64,000 nt of DNA from Allopusillimonas sp048270225 (GCA_048270225.1 JBLWTG010000006.1:1-64000), one strand, 5' to 3'; shown: positions 43,457 through 52,236, numbered from the stretch's first letter. Notes: generated by a model not told the origin, from the letters alone. Translations and numbers: made by a program.

Positions 43457-44686
43457 TTAGTGATGGTAAGCAGTTTCGCCGTGGGCGTTGATATCCAGCC
43501 CTTCGCGCTCCTGATCTGCGCTGACCCGCATGCCGCCGCAGAGTTTGTCTGCGATGTAGTAGGCGATCAGCGCTGCAATGGCGGACCAGACGACCGTGAT
43601 CAGCACGCCCTCAAGCTGCAGCCAGACCTGATGGGGGATATCGCCCAGGCTTTCCAGTCCAGGTCCGCCCAGGGGCTTGGCATTGAATACGCCGGTGAGC
43701 AGGGCGCCGACAATACCGCCCACGCCGTGGATGCCGAACACATCGAGCGCATCGTCCGCGCCCAGCATGCGCTTCAGGCCATTGACACCCCAGACGCAGA
43801 TCGCGCCGGTGAGGATGCCTATGATCAGCGCGCCGCCGGGGCCAACAAGGCCCGCAGCGGGTGTAATGCCGACCAGGCCGGCTACAGCGCCCGACATTGC
43901 TCCCAGGAGAGAAGGCTTGTCCTTGACCTTCCACTCGACCAGTATCCAGGCCAGCAGGCCTCCGGCCGTGGCGATCAGCGTGTTGAACAAGGCCAGGGCC
44001 GCGGTCTCGTTCGCAGCAAGGGCCGAGCCTGCGTTAAATCCGAACCAGCCCACCCAGAGTACTGATGCGCCGATCATGGCCATGGGAAGATTGTGCGGCT
44101 GCATGGCTTCGCGCCCGTAGCCTATGCGTTTGCCCACATAGAAGGCGCCTACAAGCGCAGCCACACCGGAGTTGATGTGCACCACCGTACCGCCGGCAAA
44201 ATCCAGCGCGCCCCGTTCCAGCAGAAAGCCGTTCGGACCCCAGACCATATGGGCGATGGGGATGTAGGACAGTGTCATCCAGAGCAGGGTAAAGACCAGT
44301 ACCGCGCTGTAGCGGGCACGCTCGGCGAACCCGCCGACGATCAGCGCGCAGGTAATGCCTGCGAAGGTCGCCTGGAAGGCGGCGAAGGCGATTTCGGGAA
44401 TGCTGCCAGCCATCTCGTATTTCCCGGTACCCAGGTCCAGCATGCCGCTGAACAGCGTGCGGGAAAATCCGCCAAGTATTGCATTGCCTTCCGTGAAGGC
44501 CAGCGTATAGCCATAGATGAACCAGACAATCAGGGCCAGCGCGAATGCTGAGGTGACCTGAACCAGTATCGACAACACGTTCTTGGAACGCACCAGACCG
44601 CCGTAGAACAATGCCAGGCCAGGCATGACCATGAACAGCACCAGCACTGTAGAGACGCTTACCCAAGCCAGATCGGCTTTATCCAT
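43457..44686 (-). CDS. amtB: Ammonium transporter
   Basis: AmtB (409 residues) has 11 membrane helices and conducts ammonium/ammonia. The twin pore histidines appear as His170 (GGTVVHINSG) and His320 (FGIHGVGG), and Asp162 of the recruitment site is in LDFAGG. The C-terminal tail (REGLDINAHGETAYHH) is the GlnK-binding region. It is downstream of glnK on the same strand after 84 bp, the usual glnK-amtB pair. There is no long N-terminal signal sequence. Confidence 0.96.
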   Translation of the reverse strand: MDKADLAWVSVSTVLVLFMVMPGLALFYGGLVRSKNVLSILVQVTSAFALALIVWFIYGYTLAFTEGNAILGGFSRTLFSGMLDLGTGKYEMAGSIPEIAFAAFQATFAGITCALIVGGFAERARYSAVLVFTLLWMTLSYIPIAHMVWGPNGFLLERGALDFAGGTVVHINSGVAALVGAFYVGKRIGYGREAMQPHNLPMAMIGASVLWVGWFGFNAGSALAANETAALALFNTLIATAGGLLAWILVEWKVKDKPSLLGAMSGAVAGLVGITPAAGLVGPGGALIIGILTGAICVWGVNGLKRMLGADDALDVFGIHGVGGIVGALLTGVFNAKPLGGPGLESLGDIPHQVWLQLEGVLITVVWSAIAALIAYYIADKLCGGMRVSADQEREGLDINAHGETAYHH

Positions 44687-44770
44687 GTTGTACTCCTGAA
44701 AATTGTGCGCGAGCCATGTGGCCCGGTGCGCACCGGAAGTTATTGATAGCGGTGATGAACGGGCCGGGGC

Positions 44771-45109
44771 TTACAGGGCGTTCTCGCCTTGTTCGCCGGT
44801 GCGTATGCGTATGGACTGTTCGATGGACGTAACAAAAATCTTGCCGTCGCCGATCTTGCCTGTATGGGCTGCATTGCACAGGCATTCAATGGCTTGTTCG
44901 GTCATGGCTTCCGAGACGGCCAGTTCCAGCCTCAGTTTGGGCAGAAAGTCCACGGTGTATTCCGCGCCGCGATAGAGTTCTGTATGGCCTTTCTGACGGC
45001 CAAATCCTTTGACCTCGCTTACGGTCATCCCCTGTATGCCGATTTCTGAAAGGGCTTCACGGACCTCGTCCAGCTTGAAAGGTTTGATGATGGCTGTAAT
45101 AAGCTTCAT
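44771..45109 (-). CDS. glnK: Nitrogen regulatory protein P-II (GlnK)
   Basis: This 112-residue PII protein begins MKLITAIIKPFKLDEVREAL and carries Tyr51, the uridylylation site, in the T-loop (LYRGAEYTVDFLPK), plus the C-loop TGKIGDGKIFV. It senses 2-oxoglutarate and ATP/ADP and blocks AmtB when nitrogen is plentiful. AGGAAA precedes the ATG; the longer frame upstream is not PII-like. A near-consensus sigma-54 promoter lies 34 bp upstream, so the pair is probably NtrC-activated. Confidence 0.96.
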   Translation of the reverse strand: MKLITAIIKPFKLDEVREALSEIGIQGMTVSEVKGFGRQKGHTELYRGAEYTVDFLPKLRLELAVSEAMTEQAIECLCNAAHTGKIGDGKIFVTSIEQSIRIRTGEQGENAL

Positions 45110-45142
45110 GGCGTTTCCTGTTGATGTAGTCGACAGGGATAA

Positions 45143-45158
45143 CGCAATAGCCATGCCA
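45143..45158 (-). promoter_or_regulatory. Sigma-54 promoter of glnK-amtB
   Basis: On the minus strand TGGCATGGCTATTGCG matches the consensus TGGCACG-N4-TTGCW except one base in the -24 block and the last base. The GG (45156-45157) and GC (45144-45145) elements have exact -24/-12 spacing. The predicted start near 45132 leaves about 22 nt to the ATG, with AGGAAA inside. Confidence 0.85.
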
Positions 45159-45241
45159 GCTTTTGCGCTGCACACAACGCCGGAAAAACCTCGGTGGCGC
45201 TGCGTGGTGGTGCGTCGGATGCTGCTGCGCATGCGTCGATA

Positions 45242-45268
45242 TGGTGCGAAAACGCGACGTACGCACCA
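45242..45268. promoter_or_regulatory. Candidate NtrC half-site pair upstream of glnK
   Basis: TGGTGCG (45242-45248) and CGCACCA (45262-45268) form an inverted repeat with 13-base spacing, about 110-135 bp upstream of the predicted sigma-54 start, a normal enhancer distance. Each half resembles half of the NtrC consensus, but they face outward compared with the canonical palindrome. The assignment is weak. Confidence 0.3.
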
Positions 45269-45614
45269 GAATGGGGCGTTCGGGCGCCAGCTGCGGCGCC
45301 AAGGATCTGCTGCGGGCTGCCTCGCATGCGCACAAATATGTAACAAAAGACGGATGGGGCGGGCCCTTTGTATCCAGGTGTATTCTCTGCAAAAAAACAG
45401 GAATGCGCCGGAGGCCGCGAGCGACAAAGGGCTGAACGAAAATTAAGAAGGAAAAAAAGGAATTATTGAAATCAGGATTTACACTAGGTTGGTAGTGTGA
45501 GCATCGTGGCTGGCTAGAATGGCTTCAGGCAGTTGTAACAGGCTTGCTGCTGAGCCGTTAGTCGCACCGGTTTCAGCCATAACTCATACGCGACGCTGGA
45601 AAAGTGAGGTTTTC

Positions 45615-46043
45615 ATGAACAAGACTCGTACCCATCTCGCCATCATTGCCTTGGCCGCTTCGATGAGCCTGCTCGCGGCATGCTCGAAGGAAGATGCAGC
45701 AGCGGACACGGGCGCCACAAGCACTGAACCTGCACCGGCGACAGAAAGCGCACCGGCGGCACCATCGACAGCGCCGGACACGTCCTCGACAACTCCGGCT
45801 CCTTCCGGCGATACCAGCAGCACGCAGCCGTCGGCCGGCGAACAAATGAAGGCTGACGCCGAAAGCGCAGGCCATACAATCTCGGAAAAAGCGGGTGAAG
45901 CCAAGGACGCCACCGTAGAAGGGATGCACAAGGCCGGTGACGCTATCCGTGAAGGCGCCGATAAGGCAGACAAGGCCATTCAGGAAAACCTGGGCAATGG
46001 TACGCCCAGCACGGATAAAACGCCGCCTGAAAACCAGGGCTAA
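45615..46043 (+). CDS. Small lipoprotein, Thr/Ala/Pro/Ser-rich, with amphipathic C-terminal region
   Basis: The 142-residue product has a lipoprotein signal with lipobox LLAAC (Cys23). A low-complexity Thr/Ser/Pro/Ala linker (about residues 28-75) follows. The C-terminal segment has alternating acidic and lysine residues and repeated AGxAxxEGA/AKDA patterns (about 78-125), likely amphipathic helix. I do not recognise the family; it vaguely recalls stress-induced LEA-like or CsbD-like sequences. GAGG precedes the ATG at 45615. A bifurcated terminator follows. Confidence 0.75.
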   Translation: MNKTRTHLAIIALAASMSLLAACSKEDAAADTGATSTEPAPATESAPAAPSTAPDTSSTTPAPSGDTSSTQPSAGEQMKADAESAGHTISEKAGEAKDATVEGMHKAGDAIREGADKADKAIQENLGNGTPSTDKTPPENQG

Positions 46044-46093
46044 GCCCACTGGTGCTGGCGCCGGCCCTGCAGCAGGCTGGCCGGCGTGAATGC

Positions 46094-46142
46094 AACCCCT
46101 CAATGCCAGGCAGTTGTCCTGGTGTCTGAGGGGTTTGTCTTT
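46094..46142 (+). terminator. Bifurcated intrinsic terminator
   Basis: An outer AACCCCTCA/TGAGGGGTT stem (46094-46102, 46127-46135) encloses a CCAGG/CCTGG hairpin (46106-46110, 46118-46122) and is followed by TTTGTCTTT. It lies 51 bp after the lipoprotein stop and isolates it from ubiK. Confidence 0.8.
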
Positions 46143-46221
46143 GCTGCGCGTTCGTTCTTGTGTTTTTCTATACACTAGCATTATCACTGCACTCGCGTTA
46201 ACACTGCATCAGGAGGCCGCC

Positions 46222-46491
46222 ATGATCGCCCGCAATGAATGGATCGAAGATTTTCAGAAGAACATATCCGAGCTGATTGCCAAAAGCCCTGCGGCCGACA
46301 TAGAGCGCAACGTCAAGGCCATGATGGCCCAGACTTTTTCCCGCATGGACCTGGTCACGCGCGACGAATTCGACGTGCAGGCCCAGATGCTCGAGCGTGC
46401 CATTTCGCGCATTACCGCGCTCGAGTCCCGCATCCAGGCGCTGGAGGGCCGTCCCGACACGCCGCTTCAGCAGGGAACGGTGCGGTCCTGA
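46222..46491 (+). CDS. ubiK: Ubiquinone biosynthesis accessory factor UbiK (YqiC family)
   Basis: This 89-residue protein has the YqiC/UbiK layout: an amphipathic N-terminal helix (ELIAKSPAADIERNVKAMMA) and a C-terminal coiled coil (RAISRITALESRIQALE). UbiK supports aerobic ubiquinone synthesis with UbiJ and binds membrane lipid. AGGAGG precedes the ATG at 46222. The 271 bp between this gene and comM show no gene I can support. Confidence 0.88.
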   Translation: MIARNEWIEDFQKNISELIAKSPAADIERNVKAMMAQTFSRMDLVTRDEFDVQAQMLERAISRITALESRIQALEGRPDTPLQQGTVRS

Positions 46492-46762
46492 TGGCCTGAC
46501 CCAGCTCGGCGCATCAGCCGTCGCGTGCGCCGTTGCATGCGCTCCGGCGTGGCCCGATCGGCGTTGCCAGACACAACAGGGCAGGGCCTATTATTCTGAG
46601 TGCCTTCACGAGGCGCGATATAGGCCCGGACTTCTTTGACCTGCTTCCTCGCCCGGATGCGGGGCCGGATGACATACTGCTTCTTTTTGCTTTTCAAGCA
46701 CACAGCCGCGGCCAGCACGCTTGGCAGGCGGTCTGTCTGCGTGGCTTCAGGTGGGGCGTGTC

Positions 46763-48331
46763 ATGTCTCTTGCTGTTTTGGCCAGCCGGGCGCTTTGTGG
46801 CCTGGACGGCTTTCCCGTCAGAGTCGAGGTTCATGTCGGCAGCGGCTTGCCCGCGTTTACCGTGGTGGGCCTGCCCAACACAGGGGTGCGCGAAAGCCGT
46901 GATCGCGTACGCTCGGCCATCACCAGCAGCGGTTTCGAGTTTCCTGCGGGACGCATCACCGTCAATCTTGCGCCGGCCGACATCCCCAAAGAGTCGGGAC
47001 GCTTCGATCTGCCCATCGCGTTCGGCATATTGCTGGCATCGGGGCAGGTGGCGTTCGGTCCGGGTTGCAGCGAATCAAGCCTGGCCAGGTACGTGTTTGC
47101 CGGCGAGCTGTCGCTGACTGGCGCCGTCATGCCTGTCACCGCACCGCTGGTGATCGCTCTTGCTGTGGCGCGCAACCATCCTGATGCAATGCTGGTTCTG
47201 CCTGCCTCCTGCGCCCGCGTGGCGGCCCAGGTGCCAGGGCTCAAGGTCCTCCCGCTGGAGACGCTGGCGGATCTGCCCGCCCATTTTTCGGGGGCCCGTC
47301 CCTTGCAGATGGTGGCGTCTACGATGGCAGGGCCGGGCGCGCATGCCGCAGCAGATGAGGATGGCGAACGAGAGGCGCCGCAAGCCGATGCTGCCCCGGC
47401 CTGCCTGTCGGCGGTGCGAGGGCAGCTGTTTGCGCGCAAGGCGCTTGAGGTCGCTGCGAGCGGCGGCCATGGGCTGCTGATGTCGGGTCCGCCAGGTACC
47501 GGAAAAAGCATGCTGGCCCAGCGTCTGCCAGGAATTTTGCCTCCTCTGGACAGGCAGCAGGCGCTGGAGGCGGCGGCGCTGGCCAGCATTGCGGGCGGAG
47601 CGCCGCCGTTTACCCATCGGCCGCCATTTCGTGCGCCTCACCACAGTGCGTCGGTTGCCGCACTGGTCGGCGGTGGCAGCTATCCCAGGCCTGGCGAAAT
47701 AAGCCTGGCGCATCATGGCGTACTGTTCCTGGACGAGCTGCCCGAATTCCGGCGGCAGGTGCTCGAGTCGCTGCGCGAGCCGCTGGAGACGGGCAAGGTG
47801 ACCATCGCAAGAGCCAGCCGTACGCTGACGTTTCCCGCCCGCTTCCAGCTGGTTGCCGCGATGAATCCCTGCCCCTGCGGCTGGCTTGGCCATCCCTTCA
47901 AGTCCTGCCGCTGCACGCCCGATGCCATACGTCAATACCGGCACAAGATCTCCGGCCCTCTGCTGGACCGGATCGATGTCCAGATTTCCCTGCCACCGGC
48001 TGACATGGACTGGCTGGATGCGCCTGCCGGAGAGCCTTCGCCGCCCGTGCGTGCACGAGTACTGCGATCCCGCGAACGGCAGTTGCTGCGTCAGCGCTGT
48101 GTCAATGCGAGGCTGGACCCGACCCAGATCGAGACGCATTGCGTGCTGGCTGACGAAGCGCGGCAGTTGCTCGGGCGTGGCCTGGCCCGCTGGCGCTGGT
48201 CGTCCCGGGTGGTTCACCGCCTGCTGCGTGTGGCGCGTACAGTGGCCGACCTGGATGGCGCGCAGGAAATCGGGGCAGGGCATCTGGCTGACGCCATACG
48301 GCTGCGCCAGCCCTGGGAGCACGACGCTTGA
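46763..48331 (+). CDS. comM: ComM/YifB family Mg-chelatase-like AAA+ ATPase
   Basis: ComM (522 residues) is a AAA+ helicase that promotes branch migration of incoming DNA during natural transformation in Vibrio and Haemophilus; homologues are widespread. The N-terminal Lon-like domain (VHVGSGLPAFTVVGLPNTGV), Walker A GPPGTGKSML (about residues 246-255), Walker B LFLDELPEF, and the C-terminal Mg_chelatase_C domain are present. The ATG at 46763 matches the family N-terminus. A terminator-like hairpin overlaps the end of the gene region. Confidence 0.93.
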   Translation: MSLAVLASRALCGLDGFPVRVEVHVGSGLPAFTVVGLPNTGVRESRDRVRSAITSSGFEFPAGRITVNLAPADIPKESGRFDLPIAFGILLASGQVAFGPGCSESSLARYVFAGELSLTGAVMPVTAPLVIALAVARNHPDAMLVLPASCARVAAQVPGLKVLPLETLADLPAHFSGARPLQMVASTMAGPGAHAAADEDGEREAPQADAAPACLSAVRGQLFARKALEVAASGGHGLLMSGPPGTGKSMLAQRLPGILPPLDRQQALEAAALASIAGGAPPFTHRPPFRAPHHSASVAALVGGGSYPRPGEISLAHHGVLFLDELPEFRRQVLESLREPLETGKVTIARASRTLTFPARFQLVAAMNPCPCGWLGHPFKSCRCTPDAIRQYRHKISGPLLDRIDVQISLPPADMDWLDAPAGEPSPPVRARVLRSRERQLLRQRCVNARLDPTQIETHCVLADEARQLLGRGLARWRWSSRVVHRLLRVARTVADLDGAQEIGAGHLADAIRLRQPWEHDA

Positions 48332-48333
48332 GC

Positions 48334-48359
48334 AAAGGCCGCGGCAAGCGTGCCTTTTT
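48334..48359 (+). terminator. Probable terminator after comM
   Basis: AAAGGC (48334-48339) pairs with GCCTTT (48352-48357) around a GC-rich 12-base loop; five T residues (48355-48359) close it. It begins 3 bp after the comM stop. The stem is short, so efficiency may be moderate. Confidence 0.5.
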
Positions 48360-48443
48360 GATACGTATCCAGTATCCTGATGCCTGGTGCAGCCAGAGCC
48401 CTGCTCTGTGCGTGTGGCAAATACATAACAAGGAGACATCACC

Positions 48444-49400
48444 ATGGCATGGTTCAAGAAAATCTGTTCGGCAGTCCTCGTGGCGGCCCTGCCTTTATCC
48501 GCGGCATGGGCGGATCCTGCTGTGGTCATGGCGCCTGGCGGTGCAGGCGGCGGTTATGATGCCGCGGCACGCGTGCCTTTACAGGTCATGCAGGAAACCG
48601 GTATTTTCAAGGACGGCGCCCAGGTCACCAACAAGGGCGGTGCAGGAGGCACCATAGGGCTTGCTGAGTTTGTCCGCACGTCCAAAGGCAATGACAACGC
48701 CATCATGTCTATTGGATCCATTCTGGTGGGTGCCATTATTCTCAACAAGTCGCCCGTATCGCTCGACAATGTCGTGCCCCTGGTGCGCCTGTCCGATGAT
48801 GCCGGCGCGGTTGCGGTGCCGCCCGACTCGCCCTTCAAGACCATTGACGACATCACCAAGGCGCTTAAGGAAAATCCGGGCGCCAATCCCATCGGCGGCG
48901 GTTCCATCGGCGGCGTGGATCACGTCACGGCGGCGCTGCTCGCCCAGGCGGCCAAGATCGATCCGCGGAAGATCAACTACGTGCCCTACACCGGCGGCGC
49001 CGAAATGATTACTGCCCTGGCGGGCGGGCAGCTCAAGGTGGCGATTTCCGGCCTGTCGGAGCTCAAGCCCTATGCGGACCAGGGCAGGTTGCGCCTGATC
49101 GCCGTCACGTCTCGGGATCGTCTGCCTGGCGTTGATGTGCCCACGCTCAAGGAGTCTGGCCTGGATGTCGTTATCGGAAACTGGCGCGGTATTGTCGGTG
49201 CGCCTGGCATGTCCGACAAAGGCCGCAAAATGTGGCTGGACCGCTTCGACAAGATGCATGCGACGCCTGAGTGGAAAAAAGCGCTTGCCGATCATGAGTG
49301 GACCGACGCCTATCTGGCGGGCGACGACTTTGGCGCATTCCTTGGCGAGGAAAAAAAGCGGCAGAAAGAAGTGCTTGAGTCAGTCGGCCTGATCAAGTAA
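48444..49400 (+). CDS. tctC: Tripartite tricarboxylate transporter substrate-binding protein (TctC family)
   Basis: This 318-residue periplasmic protein has a signal peptide cleaved near AWA-DPAVV. The mature start VVMAPGGAGGGYDAAARVP is the TctC pattern without the usual PxRPI block, closer to true citrate-type TctC than to the Bug proteins. AAGGAG precedes the ATG. tctB starts 3 bp after its stop and tctA follows, a complete operon; no enzyme gene is attached. Confidence 0.92.
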   Translation: MAWFKKICSAVLVAALPLSAAWADPAVVMAPGGAGGGYDAAARVPLQVMQETGIFKDGAQVTNKGGAGGTIGLAEFVRTSKGNDNAIMSIGSILVGAIILNKSPVSLDNVVPLVRLSDDAGAVAVPPDSPFKTIDDITKALKENPGANPIGGGSIGGVDHVTAALLAQAAKIDPRKINYVPYTGGAEMITALAGGQLKVAISGLSELKPYADQGRLRLIAVTSRDRLPGVDVPTLKESGLDVVIGNWRGIVGAPGMSDKGRKMWLDRFDKMHATPEWKKALADHEWTDAYLAGDDFGAFLGEEKKRQKEVLESVGLIK

Positions 49401-49403
49401 TCC

Positions 49404-49886
49404 ATGGCTTCCAAAAAGCAACGTCCCTGGTGGCTGGGGCTGATTGTCGTCGCCATAGGCTTGTTGTGGTTTTTTCAGGGTCGCGAGCTGCCTCAACTGG
49501 GCGGCTATGCGGCGCTGGGACCTGGTTTTTTTGTCACGGCAATCGGTGGATTGCTGGTGCTTCTGGGCCTTATTCTGCTGGTGCAAATAGCGCGGGGTGA
49601 GCAATTCACGCCGCAGGACGCCGAGAGTGCGGAGGCGGGCGCAAAGGTCTCATGGCCGGCGCTGCTCTATGCGGCGGCGGCCGCCGCCGTGCCGCTGCTG
49701 ACCATGCAGCGGCTGGGCTTTCCCCTGACGGCCATGTTTTCCTTTGCTCTGGTGACGCGGGCCTTTGGCTCGCGCCGCATCGTGTTCGATTGCGTCATCG
49801 GCCTGGCGCTTGGCGTGATCTGCTGGCTCGGTTTTTCCAAATTGGGGGTGAGCCTGGGGCAGATCTTTCCTTTGATGGGGTGGTGA
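49404..49886 (+). CDS. tctB: Tripartite tricarboxylate transporter small permease TctB
   Basis: This 160-residue membrane protein has four predicted helices. It begins KKQRPWWLGLIVVAIGLLWF and includes LGGYAALGPGFFVTAIGGLL, the typical TctB P-G-F segment. It lies between tctC and tctA with 3-bp and 1-bp gaps. Confidence 0.9.
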   Translation: MASKKQRPWWLGLIVVAIGLLWFFQGRELPQLGGYAALGPGFFVTAIGGLLVLLGLILLVQIARGEQFTPQDAESAEAGAKVSWPALLYAAAAAAVPLLTMQRLGFPLTAMFSFALVTRAFGSRRIVFDCVIGLALGVICWLGFSKLGVSLGQIFPLMGW

Positions 49887-49887
49887 C

Positions 49888-51378
49888 ATGGATTCCTTCA
49901 ACGCCTTGCTTACAGGATTCGGTGTTGCGCTGCATCCGGTCAATCTTCTGTGGGCGCTGCTCGGTTCGGTGCTGGGCACGGCCATCGGCGTGTTGCCCGG
50001 CATAGGCCCGGCGCTCACCATAGCCCTGCTGCTGCCGGTCACGGTACAGATAGCGCCTACTGCCGCATTCATCATGTTTGCCGGTGTGCTGTACGGCGCC
50101 ATGTATGGCGGCTCCACAACCTCCATCCTGCTCAACACGCCAGGAGAGAGCGGATCAATGATGACCGCACTCGAAGGCAACAAGATGGCCAAGTCGGGTA
50201 GGGGCGCGGCGGCGCTGGCCACCGCAGCCATAGGCTCTTTCGTTGCCGGCACGCTGGCCACACTGGGCATTACGTTCTTTGCGCCGATGGTGGCGGAGCT
50301 GGCATTCGTGTTCACGGCGGCCGATTATTTCGCCCTTATGGTTTTGTCCCTGATGTCGGTCTCCGTGGTCATGGGATCTTCCCGCGTGCGTGGGCTGATT
50401 GCGCTGTTGCTCGGGTTGGCGTTGGGCGTAGTGGGCATCGACGGCCAGACGGGCCAGGCGCGCCTGACCTTCGGGTCGCCGGCGCTGCTCGATGGCATCG
50501 AGCTGACCGTGGTCCTGGTGTCTCTGTTTGCTGTTGGCGAAATCATGTACGTGGCCAGCCGTCGCAGCAGTATTCCGCCGCAGGTCAATCCTTTGTCGGG
50601 TGGCGCCTGGATGACCCGAGACGATTGGAAAAGGTCCTGGAAACCCTGGCTGCGCGGTACGCTCTTCGGCTTCCCTATAGGCGCACTGCCAACCGGCGGC
50701 ACGGAGGTCCCCACCTTTCTCTCCTATACCGTAGAGCGCAGGCTGTGCAAGTATCCCGAAGAGTTCGGCCACGGTGCGATTGAAGGTGTGGCGGGGCCCG
50801 AGGCCGCCAATAACGCGGCGGCTGCCGGTATTCTCGTGCCTTTGCTGACGCTGGGACTGCCGACGTCGGCAACAGCGGCCATTCTGCTGGCGGCGTTTCA
50901 GAGCTACGGCTTGCAGCCGGGTCCGTTCCTGTTCACCAACAGCCATGATCTGGTCTGGGCAGTGATTGCCTCGCTGTATGTCGGCAATATCATGCTGCTG
51001 GTGCTGAATCTGCCGCTGGTGGGGCTGTGGGTGCGCCTGTTGCTGATACCCAGGCCTTATCTGTATGCGGGCATCCTGGTGTTCGCCATGGTCGGTATCT
51101 GGGGCATTTCCACCTCCTGGATGGATTTGCTGATTATGTTTGTGGTGGGGGTGGCCGGCTATGTCATGCGTGTGTATGATTTTCCGATTGCGCCGGTGCT
51201 GATCGGGCTCATTCTCGGGCCCATGGCCGAAACCCAGCTAAGGCGCGCCCTGGCCATCGGGCAGGGCAGTCCCATGGCGCTGGTGGCCGATCCGCTGTCG
51301 ATTGTATTTCTCACGCTCGCCGCTGTGGTGTTTCTGCTGCCTTTGCTGTTAAAGCGGATCAAGGCCGCCGCGGGCTGA
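49888..51378 (+). CDS. tctA: Tripartite tricarboxylate transporter large permease TctA
   Basis: This 496-residue protein has about 12 helices with the family motif LGTAIGVLPGIGPALTIALL and the YGGSTTSILLNTPGES loop near the N-terminus, and GPEAANNAAAAGILVPLLTL later. It imports the TctC-bound carboxylate. Its start lies 1 bp after the tctB stop. The following gap carries the rpmI promoter. Confidence 0.94.
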   Translation: MDSFNALLTGFGVALHPVNLLWALLGSVLGTAIGVLPGIGPALTIALLLPVTVQIAPTAAFIMFAGVLYGAMYGGSTTSILLNTPGESGSMMTALEGNKMAKSGRGAAALATAAIGSFVAGTLATLGITFFAPMVAELAFVFTAADYFALMVLSLMSVSVVMGSSRVRGLIALLLGLALGVVGIDGQTGQARLTFGSPALLDGIELTVVLVSLFAVGEIMYVASRRSSIPPQVNPLSGGAWMTRDDWKRSWKPWLRGTLFGFPIGALPTGGTEVPTFLSYTVERRLCKYPEEFGHGAIEGVAGPEAANNAAAAGILVPLLTLGLPTSATAAILLAAFQSYGLQPGPFLFTNSHDLVWAVIASLYVGNIMLLVLNLPLVGLWVRLLLIPRPYLYAGILVFAMVGIWGISTSWMDLLIMFVVGVAGYVMRVYDFPIAPVLIGLILGPMAETQLRRALAIGQGSPMALVADPLSIVFLTLAAVVFLLPLLLKRIKAAAG

Positions 51379-51417
51379 CCCGCCGTGGCGGCGTGTGCAC
51401 GCCTGTTGTTGCAGAAG

Positions 51418-51447
51418 TGGACAAGTCCTTGAAAATCATCTTATAAT
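51418..51447 (+). promoter_or_regulatory. Sigma-70 promoter of rpmI-rplT-pheST-ihfA
   Basis: TGGACA (51418-51423), an 18-base spacer and a perfect TATAAT (51442-51447) lie 213 bp before rpmI and 40 bp after tctA. The predicted start near 51454 gives a 5' leader of about 205 nt. Confidence 0.75.
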
Positions 51448-51453
51448 CAAGGG

Positions 51454-51659
51454 CTTTTCCGGCTTTGCAGTAATGGCCTTGGCGCAGTGGCTTAGCCACA
51501 GTGCTTGTTCTGGCCTTTGCAATGCCTGTCCCCAGGCAAGCGTTTGCCTGGTTGCGGCGGTTTCGGGTCGGAAAATCCAATAAGTGAATCGCTGGGTCTA
51601 ACAAGTGTCGCCAGAAGGCTGGGGGCCACCTGCATTCATAAATCATAGAGTTTTGCATC
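51454..51659 (+). promoter_or_regulatory. Structured 5' leader of rpmI
   Basis: This untranslated stretch contains a GTGGC/GCCAC hairpin (about 51487-51499) and a perfect 8-bp hairpin CCAGGCAA/TTGCCTGG (51532-51539, 51544-51551). In E. coli and Bacillus the rpmI-rplT messages are feedback-controlled by L20 binding to structured leaders. A comparable role here is plausible but I do not see a close match to the known L20 sites. Confidence 0.4.
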
Positions 51660-51857
51660 ATGCCTAAGATGAAAACCAAGAAAAGCGCCGCAAAGCGCTT
51701 TAAGGTTCGCGGTAGCGGGTCGATCAAGCGGGGCCAGGCGTTCAAGCGCCACATCCTCACCAAGAAAACAACCAAGAACAAGCGCCATCTGCGCGGTTCC
51801 ACTGCTGTGCACGAGTCGAATGTCGCCTCGGTCAAAGCAATGATGCCTTTCGCTTGA
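51660..51857 (+). CDS. rpmI: 50S ribosomal protein L35
   Basis: L35 (65 residues) begins PKMKTKKSAAKRFKVRGSG and is strongly basic with the KRHILTKKTTKNKRHLRGS core. Length is standard. rplT follows after 19 bp. In many bacteria infC directly precedes rpmI; here infC is 11.9 kb away. Confidence 0.98.
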   Translation: MPKMKTKKSAAKRFKVRGSGSIKRGQAFKRHILTKKTTKNKRHLRGSTAVHESNVASVKAMMPFA

Positions 51858-51876
51858 TTATCGGAGATCTACTACT

Positions 51877-52236
51877 ATGCCACGCGTAAAACGCGGCGTT
51901 ACCGCCCGCGCCCGTCATAAAAAAGTCCTTAAAGCAGCCAAAGGCTATCGCGGTCGCCGCGGTAATGTATTCCGTATCGCCAAACAGGCGGTCATGAAAG
52001 CTGGGCAATATGCCTACCGCGACCGCCGCAACAAAAAGCGCACGTTCCGCGCGCTCTGGATCACCCGTATTAATGCGGCCTGCCGCGAACTGGGCGTATC
52101 CTACAGCGTATTCATCGCAGGTACCAAGAAAGCCTCGATCGAACTGGACCGCAAGGTGCTGGCCGACATGGCCGTGAACGACAAGGCCGGTTTTGCAGCC
52201 GTTGTTGCACAGGCCAAGAACGCTCTGGCCTCCTGA
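51877..52236 (+). CDS. rplT: 50S ribosomal protein L20
   Basis: L20 (119 residues) starts PRVKRGVTARARHKKVLKAA and contains GYRGRRGNVFRIAKQAVMKA. It is needed for early 50S assembly and is the translational repressor of its own operon in E. coli. It is followed by a strong hairpin and then pheS. Confidence 0.98.
   Translation: MPRVKRGVTARARHKKVLKAAKGYRGRRGNVFRIAKQAVMKAGQYAYRDRRNKKRTFRALWITRINAACRELGVSYSVFIAGTKKASIELDRKVLADMAVNDKAGFAAVVAQAKNALAS

Larger units (their letters stand above)
45110..45614. promoter_or_regulatory. Divergent intergenic region glnK / small lipoprotein (505 bp)
   Basis: The left part holds the sigma-54 promoter of glnK and a TGGTGCG/CGCACCA inverted repeat. The right part (about 45340-45614), AT-rich at 45430-45485, must contain the promoter of the lipoprotein gene, but I see no -35/-10 pair with good spacing. 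No convincing coding frame is present. Confidence 0.6.

Noticed and set aside
45009..45446. 145-codon plus-strand frame opposite glnK and across its promoter
   Set aside because: It begins inside glnK antisense, spans the sigma-54 promoter and has no family features.
47075..48529. 484-codon frame antisense to comM and tctC
   Set aside because: It crosses the comM terminator and two well-supported genes; no recognisable protein features.
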